Assembly (NCBI GenBank): GCA_035291645.1
Contig: DATDRQ010000076.1
Location: 1-13,206, forward strand
DNA from: DATDRQ01 sp035291645
GTDB lineage: Bacteria; Chloroflexota; Anaerolineae; Anaerolineales; UBA4823
Direction: 5' to 3'
Length of the DNA stretch: 13,206 nt
The stretch's first letter is position 1; every line of letters begins with the position of its first letter. A model generated the notes under the pieces. It did not search any database, was not told where the DNA came from, and saw nothing but the letters and a program-made list of their open reading frames with translations. Below, piece by piece: positions 1-4,763 of the stretch. Made by a program: the position numbers and the translations under genes.

Positions 1-753
1 TGGGTGCGTTCCGTCCGCGTCACCGATCAAACCTGCGCAGATATCAAAGCGACCGGGCAAAATGCCGGGGTTGCCATCAGCGTTCACGCGCCCTATTTCA
101 TTAACTTGAACGCGGACGATGAGGAGTGGCCCAAGTCTCGCCGGCGGTTAATGGACGCAGCCCACTATGGGAATCTGGCTGGCGCGACGGATATTATCTT
201 CCATCCTGGGTCCTATTTCGGATTGCCTCCACGAGATGTTCTTCCAAATGCGATTGGGCGACTGGCAGGCTGCGTCGAAGAACTGCGCGCACTGGGAAAT
301 TCTGCCATTCTCCGGCCTGAGACGATGGGGAAATCGGCTATGCTCGGTTCCCTGGAGGATACGTTGGAAATGAGCCAGGCGATTGAAGGAGTTCAACCCT
401 GCCTCGATTTCGCCCACCTGCATGCCCGGGCGGGCGATGGATCGGTAAACTCCTATGAAGAGTGGGTGCGGATGCTCGAAAAGTACGGCGAGGCGTTAGG
501 CCAGACGGGATTAAGCAACCTGCATATACACATTTCCGGTATCGAGTATGGAGAAAAGGGAGAGAAGGAACATCTCGCCTTGAAGGAATCCGACCTGGAC
601 CTGGAAGCGTTGATGCGTGCGTTGATTGACCTGGGTTGTAGGGGACGGATGCTGTGCGAAAGCCCAGTGCTTGAAGAGGACGCCATCCTATGCCGGCAGG
701 TCTGGTGCGAGTTGAGCGGAGAGGTCTTCGAGGAAATGCCGGGGATTAGCTAA
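1..753 (+). CDS. Endonuclease IV-like TIM-barrel protein (apurinic endonuclease family), 5' end cut off
   Basis: The reading frame is open from the first base, so the N terminus lies outside the window; the GTG at 4 need not be the start. Numbering from that GTG, the endonuclease IV metal-ligand pattern is visible: H28 in SVHAPY, H67 in FHPGSY, E106 in RPETMG, D135 and H138 in CLDFAH, H176 in HIHISG, H190 in KEHL and E219 in LCESP. These match, in order and spacing, E. coli Nfo H69, H109, E145, D179, H182, H216, H231 and E261. Members cleave DNA 5' of abasic sites using three zinc ions. The Asp of the usual DxH pair is replaced (K188-E189-H190), and the GEKGEKEH segment resembles, from memory, archaeal-type homologues more than E. 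coli Nfo. It is therefore a divergent family member, and DNA repair is inferred rather than certain. It converges with the next gene, the two stops overlapping at 750-753. Confidence 0.8.
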   Translation, partial: WVRSVRVTDQTCADIKATGQNAGVAISVHAPYFINLNADDEEWPKSRRRLMDAAHYGNLAGATDIIFHPGSYFGLPPRDVLPNAIGRLAGCVEELRALGNSAILRPETMGKSAMLGSLEDTLEMSQAIEGVQPCLDFAHLHARAGDGSVNSYEEWVRMLEKYGEALGQTGLSNLHIHISGIEYGEKGEKEHLALKESDLDLEALMRALIDLGCRGRMLCESPVLEEDAILCRQVWCELSGEVFEEMPGIS

Positions 754-1496
754 CGCACCTGGTTGAAATTGACCAGGGCCAGGTTTTTGTTGCACTCCGC
801 ATAGGTACTGAAAGGGACCTTGTCGGATAGCGGCAGCATCGCCTGATCAAACAGCTGCACCCACAGGGACTGGTCCGAGGCCACCGGCTTTTCAGCGAGG
901 GTGAACTCATACCCCCCCTGTCCATACTGGGTGGCTGTGCCGATCATGCTGAGCATGTCCACCGCCTGCCCATCCAGGCTGCCCCCCATTTGAACGAACA
1001 GGCCTTGGGCGATCGGCGCCCCGCTTAAATTGAACGCACGACCCGCCACCCCCATCCAGTCGCAACCTGCCTCCGGGTGCCCGATGTTTGGGATGGCGAC
1101 CGGATCCCCGGCGTGCAAGACAAACGGCATTCCGATGTTGGTCGCAGTCAATTGCGGCAGCTGTATGGCAGGTGTCCCGGCTGCCAGAGTCGGCGAAGGT
1201 TTCACGGTTGGCTGTGGGGTACGGGTTGAAGTTGGCACAGGGGAGGGTGTTGGCGTCCAGGTCGGGGGAAACATGCTGCGCGGCGTGGGCGTCGCGGTAG
1301 GGAACGAAGCCAGCGCCGGTAAGGTGGGTGGAGGGAAAGGGTTGAAACCGAGATAGGGATTAATGAAGATTAGCAGAAACACCGCCCCAATGCTGAGCGC
1401 TATCAGAATCACTACACCCGTCAGTACGTTTAGAACGATCGCAGACTTATCCCGGTGGGGCCGGATAATTTCATCGTGATAATCAAACGAGTCCAT
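750..1496 (-). CDS. Single-pass membrane protein with Thr/Pro-rich stalk and extracytoplasmic domain, function unknown
   Basis: A 248-residue protein I cannot assign to a named family. A charged cytoplasmic N terminus (residues 1-17) precedes a strongly hydrophobic segment (about 18-46). A proline/threonine/serine-rich spacer of about 55 residues (roughly 54-112, many TP and TPTP steps) follows, then a globular domain (about 113-248). That domain contains a GCDWMGVAGRAFN segment and a late ECNKN, whose two cysteines could form a disulfide outside the cell. The layout suggests a domain held away from the membrane on a stalk; the beta-rich look of the domain is my inference. The ATG lies 10 bases after the stop of the upstream parvulin-like lipoprotein gene on the same strand, so the two are probably co-transcribed. 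Only a weak purine stretch (AGGCAGG) precedes the start, consistent with translation after termination of the upstream gene. Confidence 0.8.
   Translation of the reverse strand: MDSFDYHDEIIRPHRDKSAIVLNVLTGVVILIALSIGAVFLLIFINPYLGFNPFPPPTLPALASFPTATPTPRSMFPPTWTPTPSPVPTSTRTPQPTVKPSPTLAAGTPAIQLPQLTATNIGMPFVLHAGDPVAIPNIGHPEAGCDWMGVAGRAFNLSGAPIAQGLFVQMGGSLDGQAVDMLSMIGTATQYGQGGYEFTLAEKPVASDQSLWVQLFDQAMLPLSDKVPFSTYAECNKNLALVNFNQVR
758..788 (+). terminator. Possible weak terminator after the endonuclease IV-like gene
   Basis: CCTGGT (758-763) and ACCAGG (772-777) can form a six-pair hairpin with an eight-base loop, and a run of five T follows at 784-788. The element starts four bases after the stop codon but lies inside the 3' coding end of the convergent gene. 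The T run begins six bases beyond the stem, which is further than ideal, so the call is tentative. Confidence 0.3.
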
Positions 1497-1506
1497 GGTC
1501 GCCTGC

Positions 1507-2445
1507 CTATTCAGTCGGGATCAAGATTTCGATGTTGCTCTGACCACGGTACGCCTCCAACCAATCCTGGAGCGCCTTGATCTGCCAGACTCGCCTGGCG
1601 TCCGGGTCTAAAGGTCTCTTTGGATCGCGCTCGATGACCTGCACGAAGAGAAAACCAAGCGGGGTCTCGACGATCTGGCTGAATTCACCTGGTTGAAGGG
1701 CAAAGGATGCTTCCTCTAATTGCGGGTCGGTCAGATAGCCGCGTGGGAACCAGCCGAGATCTCCCGAAGTCACCGGATCATACTCTGCTGCCAGGGTTGC
1801 AAAATCCTTGCCATTCTGCAGCTGCACCTGGACCTGGCGCGCCTGGTCGGCGTTATACAGCAAGATCTGGCGCGCCTTCACCTGCTCAGCCGTCTCCGCA
1901 ACCCCCACGATAACCTGGTCACGCATCCAGGCGGCCTCGATCGAGCGCACCAGGGTTTTAGCGAAACTTTCCGGGGAATAACCCTGGGCGGTAATCCAAT
2001 CCTGGAGCGCTTGCTCCCCGCCCATATTTTCCGCAAGTTGGTCAAGCCTTTGTTGCAACTCCGCCTCGGAAACGGAGAATTCTGCCTGGCGAGCCGCCTG
2101 GGCGAGTAGCACCTGGTCGATCAGATCGTTTAGGACGATCGCCTCCGGACTGACCTCCAGGCTGGTCCCGGCCTGTTCCCGGGCTGTCTGGAAGCGGTCT
2201 AATTCGGAGTGAAATTCCTCCAGGGTGATTTCTTCTTCGTTCACCCTGGCGGCGAGCGGGACTGGCGTCGCGGTTGGCGGCAACGCGGTTGGTGTTTGGG
2301 TAGGGGTAGCTAGAGCGGGAGTTGCGACCGCGGGGGATGGATCTTCGGAAGGCCTGGGAAATCCTTCGCTCCGACCACAGGCAGACACAAGCCCAAATAG
2401 GCTCAGAATGATGACAAGTATTGTGAGATAGAGTCTCGTGCCCAT
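1507..2445 (-). CDS. Parvulin-like (PPIC/SurA-N) foldase lipoprotein
   Basis: A 312-residue exported protein. The frame is open further upstream (to 2556), but ATG 2445 is preferred because it begins directly with a lipoprotein signal: MGTR, a hydrophobic core, then lipobox VSA-C with lipidated Cys23. A Thr/Pro-rich spacer (about 29-65) leads to a SurA-N-like helical region (about 66-185) and a PPIC rotamase-type domain (about 186-275) recognisable from AAEYDPVTSGDLGWFPRG, LQPGEFSQIVETPLGF and VQVIERD. PrsA and SurA relatives act outside the membrane in folding secreted proteins, and parvulin domains isomerise prolyl bonds. Here the two histidines usual in parvulin domains are missing: the HIL motif reads RQIL (Q193), and the late Y-H-I motif reads GFLF (264-267). 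Isomerase activity may therefore be lost, with a holdase or chaperone role left. It heads a two-gene unit with the membrane protein 10 bases downstream. Confidence 0.85.
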   Translation of the reverse strand: MGTRLYLTILVIILSLFGLVSACGRSEGFPRPSEDPSPAVATPALATPTQTPTALPPTATPVPLAARVNEEEITLEEFHSELDRFQTAREQAGTSLEVSPEAIVLNDLIDQVLLAQAARQAEFSVSEAELQQRLDQLAENMGGEQALQDWITAQGYSPESFAKTLVRSIEAAWMRDQVIVGVAETAEQVKARQILLYNADQARQVQVQLQNGKDFATLAAEYDPVTSGDLGWFPRGYLTDPQLEEASFALQPGEFSQIVETPLGFLFVQVIERDPKRPLDPDARRVWQIKALQDWLEAYRGQSNIEILIPTE

Positions 2446-2454
2446 GCCGGATAG

Positions 2455-2460
2455 ATTATA
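2455..2460 (-). promoter_or_regulatory. -10 element of the lipoprotein gene; probable leaderless or very short leader
   Basis: A perfect TATAAT reads on the minus strand from 2460 to 2455, nine bases (CTATCCGGC) before ATG 2445. A start site at the usual distance would fall within a few bases of the ATG, so the mRNA would be leaderless or nearly so. There is no Shine-Dalgarno match in those nine bases. No convincing -35 hexamer is seen at 16-18 bases. Confidence 0.5.
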
Positions 2461-2462
2461 CT
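2457..2462 (+). promoter_or_regulatory. Candidate -10 element for plsC, overlapping the divergent -10
   Basis: TATACT reads on the plus strand at 2457-2462 and shares four bases with the minus-strand TATAAT at 2455-2460. No good -35 is seen 16-18 bases upstream. It would give plsC a leader of roughly 80 bases before TTG 2550. This is based only on hexamer similarity. Confidence 0.3.
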
Positions 2463-2549
2463 CGTATCCAACCAACCCTTTGCCTGTCACTCGGCAATAC
2501 CTTGCGAATTTATCAGGTGAGCCGACCTGCACTGCACAGGAGTAAATCC

Positions 2550-3290
2550 TTGGCACGTCATCTTCTCCTTTCTCTCCTCCGCTGGATTTTCATCTTGCTC
2601 TTCCGTATGCTGACCCGGGTGTCCGTGTTAGGAAAAGAAAATCTCCCCCGGGAGGGAGGTTATATCGTCGCCTCCAATCATCTTAGCGAGATCGAGGTCC
2701 CCCTGGTTTACTTGATATTAAATCGTGAGGATACTACCGCATTAATCGCCGACAAACACCAACAAAATCCTTTTTTTCGGTGGCTCGTAAACACAGTCGG
2801 CGGGATCTGGATCAACCGGGCAGAGGCGGATACCCATGCGCTCCGGGCGGCGCGCGATCACCTGCGTACGGGGGGTGTGCTGGGCATCGCCCCCGAAGGG
2901 ACGCGCAGCCCGACCGGGGCCCTCATTCAAGCGAAAACTGGGACGGCCTACCTGGCGGAGGTAGGCTCGGTGCCAGTTATCCCGGTCGGCGTGACCGGCA
3001 CATGGAAAGCCATGCCAAAAATCTTCACCCTTAAAAGGCCGAAGATTACGCTACGTTTTGGAAGACCTTTTTCTCTGCCAGCATTGGATCGGAGAGAGCG
3101 GGATGTCGGTCTCCAGCGCAACACCGACGAGATCATGTGCCAGATCGCGGCATTGCTCCCGCCCGAGTTCCGGGGAGTCTACAGCCAACATGCGCGCCTG
3201 GTAGAGTTGTTGGAGATGCAGAGAGCAGACACCAGCGCCCTCCAGGAAGAAAAATCCCTTCCCTTGACAGACGGTTCATTTCAGGGATAA
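2550..3290 (+). CDS. plsC: 1-acyl-sn-glycerol-3-phosphate acyltransferase-like protein (PlsC family)
   Basis: A lysophospholipid acyltransferase-type enzyme, predicted to transfer a fatty acyl chain to lysophosphatidic acid or a related acceptor at the inner face of the membrane. TTG 2550 is chosen as start because AGGAG (2538-2542) sits seven bases upstream; in-frame TTG 2502 and GTG 2517 lack such a site. The resulting 246-residue protein is of usual family length. A hydrophobic segment (about 5-21) could anchor it. Block I is SNHLSEIE (H44...E49), block II GGIWINR (84-90), block III PEGTRS (115-120), and block IV the IPVGVTGT segment near residue 150. Block I is H-X4-E rather than the canonical H-X4-D; the aspartate normally supports the catalytic histidine. 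The real acceptor is not known from sequence. It is transcribed divergently from the lipoprotein gene, and its 3' end carries the pheST promoter. Confidence 0.87.
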   Translation: MARHLLLSLLRWIFILLFRMLTRVSVLGKENLPREGGYIVASNHLSEIEVPLVYLILNREDTTALIADKHQQNPFFRWLVNTVGGIWINRAEADTHALRAARDHLRTGGVLGIAPEGTRSPTGALIQAKTGTAYLAEVGSVPVIPVGVTGTWKAMPKIFTLKRPKITLRFGRPFSLPALDRRERDVGLQRNTDEIMCQIAALLPPEFRGVYSQHARLVELLEMQRADTSALQEEKSLPLTDGSFQG

Positions 3291-3291
3291 T
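3264..3291 (+). promoter_or_regulatory. Strong sigma-70-type promoter of the pheST T-box transcript
   Basis: TTGACA (3264-3269), a 16-base spacer, then GATAAT (3286-3291), a near-consensus pair. Transcription would start near 3298, just before the T-box leader. The plsC stop codon TAA (3288-3290) lies inside the -10 hexamer, so the whole promoter is embedded in the plsC 3' coding end. Confidence 0.75.
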
Positions 3292-3300
3292 TGGCTCATA

Positions 3301-3607
3301 ATCGAGTTCGAACAGCGCTGACGGAGTAAAGTAAACCAGCAGAAACTGACAGGGAAGCGCGGGGCATGGACTGGAACCCCCGCCCGGTGGAAGCTGGTTG
3401 AAGTTCCCTCCCGAGCTGCCCAGGGGAACGGCCAGGTGCTGGCTGAGTAGTCTGGGCCGCCTTCCCGGCGTTAACCGGGAGACCAATCGCCCCCAGCCTG
3501 AATGATTTCGGCCTGGCGGACCGTTGGAGAGAGCGGGTCGCTAATGCGGCCAATCCGGGTGGTACCGCGGGAATTCATCCCGTCCCTTGGGAGGACGGGA
3601 TTTTCTT
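3301..3607 (+). promoter_or_regulatory. T-box leader (tRNA-Phe-sensing riboswitch) controlling pheST
   Basis: A full T-box can be traced. Stem I spans about 3313-3418: an AGTA motif (3325-3328) on the 5' side of the specifier loop, a seven-pair helix AACCAGC (3334-3340)/GCTGGTT (3393-3399), a distal GC-rich arm, and GGTGGAAGC (3386-3394). Directly after the helix comes GAAG then TTC (3404-3406), the predicted phenylalanine specifier codon, matching the pheS target. A stem III-like hairpin TCCCGG-CGTTAA-CCGGGA follows near 3463-3480. The T-box sequence GGGTGGTACCGCGG (3557-3570) forms the antiterminator: GGG (3557-3559)/CCC (3584-3586), the seven-base bulge TGGTACC (3560-3566), and GCGG (3567-3570)/CCGT (3580-3583). 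Bulge bases UGGU can pair with an uncharged ACCA acceptor end, fitting discriminator A73 of tRNA-Phe. Uncharged tRNA should stabilise this form and allow transcription into pheS. Confidence 0.92.
3578..3607 (+). terminator. Regulated intrinsic terminator of the T-box leader
   Basis: TCCCGTCC (3578-3585) pairs with GGACGGGA (3593-3600) around a short loop, followed by TTTTCTT (3601-3607). The 5' arm supplies the CCGT and most of the CCC needed by the antiterminator, so the two structures exclude each other. It ends 20 bases before the pheS start. Confidence 0.88.
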
Positions 3608-3627
3608 GTTAATCGAGGAGGAATCCT

Positions 3628-4683
3628 ATGGATCAACTCAAACAAATCGAACAAACCGCGCTAACCGAGTTGCGTGAGGTCCCGGATCAGGAAGCGTTGG
3701 AGAAATGGCGCGTCAATCATCTGGGTCGCAATTCTCCCCTCATGCTGGTCTTCGACCGGTTAGGGCAGATCCCCAAGGAGGAACGCCCGGCGATCGGTCG
3801 GCAGGCGAACCAGGTAAAGCAGGCCCTCGAAACCATGTTAGAGGAAAAGGTAAACACGCTACGCCAGGCCAAACTTCAGCAATCTCTGCAGGCAGAAAGA
3901 CTGGATGTGACCCTTCCGGGCCGGCCGGTAGCTTCCGGACGGCTGCACCCGGTCACCCGGACATTGCGCGAGATCTACGAAATCCTGGGGGCGATGGGCT
4001 TCCAACCGTATCTTTCGCGAGATGTGGAGACCGATAGCTACAACTTCCAGCTGCTCAACTTCCCGCCCAACCACCCGGCTCGGGAGATGCAGGACTCATT
4101 CTACATCGCCGGGGATTTTCCAGAGGAGGATCCGGTGCTGCTGCGCACTCACACCTCCCCGGGACAGATCCACGCCATGCGTGAGTTCTCAGCGCTCAAT
4201 CCCCCTGATCCGCCGGCAATCCGGATCTATCTCCCCGGGATGGTATACCGCTATGAACAGGTGACGGCGCGTTCCGAATTCCAGTTCAACCAGGTCGAAG
4301 GATTAGCAGTCGGCAGAAACATCACTTTTAGCGACCTGAAGGGAACCTTGATCGATTTAGCCCATCGCCTGTTCGGCGAGAACGCCCGCACCCGGTTTCG
4401 CGCCTCGCACTTCCCCTTCACCGAGCCCAGTGCCGAGATGGATGTCGAATGCTTCGTGTGTGGTGGGTCTGGCTGTGCAGTGTGCAAACGTACCGGTTGG
4501 CTGGAGATCCTGGGTTGTGGCATGGTTCACCCGACCGTGCTGAGGAACGGTGGCTACGACCCGAAGAAATTCAGCGGGTTTGCATTCGGCCTGGGACCGG
4601 AGCGCATCACCATGCTGCGCTACCGTATCGAGGATATCCGCTACTTTTGGGCGAATGACCTGCGTTTCCTGGAGCAATTTTGA
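3628..4683 (+). CDS. pheS: Phenylalanine--tRNA ligase alpha subunit
   Basis: Catalytic alpha subunit of the alpha2beta2 class II phenylalanyl-tRNA synthetase, which charges tRNA-Phe with phenylalanine in the cytoplasm. It has 351 residues, normal for the family. A helical, coiled-coil-like N terminus (1-90) precedes the catalytic domain. Visible motifs are DSFYI (156-160), RTHTSPGQ (173-180), a motif 2 region with MVYRYEQ and FNQVEGL, FPFTEPSAE, and motif 3 GLGPER (321-326). Two details stand out. TSPGQ replaces the common TSPVQ (G179). A Cys4 set C275, C278, C283, C286 (CxxC-x4-CxxC) precedes TGWLEILG and could hold a metal; from memory, this version occurs in several bacterial lineages. The ATG follows GAGGAGG (3615-3621) by six bases. 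It is the first gene behind the T-box, with pheT 80 bases downstream. Confidence 0.97.
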   Translation: MDQLKQIEQTALTELREVPDQEALEKWRVNHLGRNSPLMLVFDRLGQIPKEERPAIGRQANQVKQALETMLEEKVNTLRQAKLQQSLQAERLDVTLPGRPVASGRLHPVTRTLREIYEILGAMGFQPYLSRDVETDSYNFQLLNFPPNHPAREMQDSFYIAGDFPEEDPVLLRTHTSPGQIHAMREFSALNPPDPPAIRIYLPGMVYRYEQVTARSEFQFNQVEGLAVGRNITFSDLKGTLIDLAHRLFGENARTRFRASHFPFTEPSAEMDVECFVCGGSGCAVCKRTGWLEILGCGMVHPTVLRNGGYDPKKFSGFAFGLGPERITMLRYRIEDIRYFWANDLRFLEQF

Positions 4684-4763
4684 TCCTGGACGCGTGAAGA
4701 TCATTAGACAGGGAATGCTTAGACGTTTTCCAGGATGGAAAGCGAGTTGGGAGATATGTCAAG

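Noticed and set aside
3133..3553. Minus-strand open frames (117 and 85 codons) over the plsC-pheS gap
   Set aside because: They lie across the T-box leader and the plsC 3' end, show no protein-like features, and the region is fully explained by structured RNA on the plus strand.
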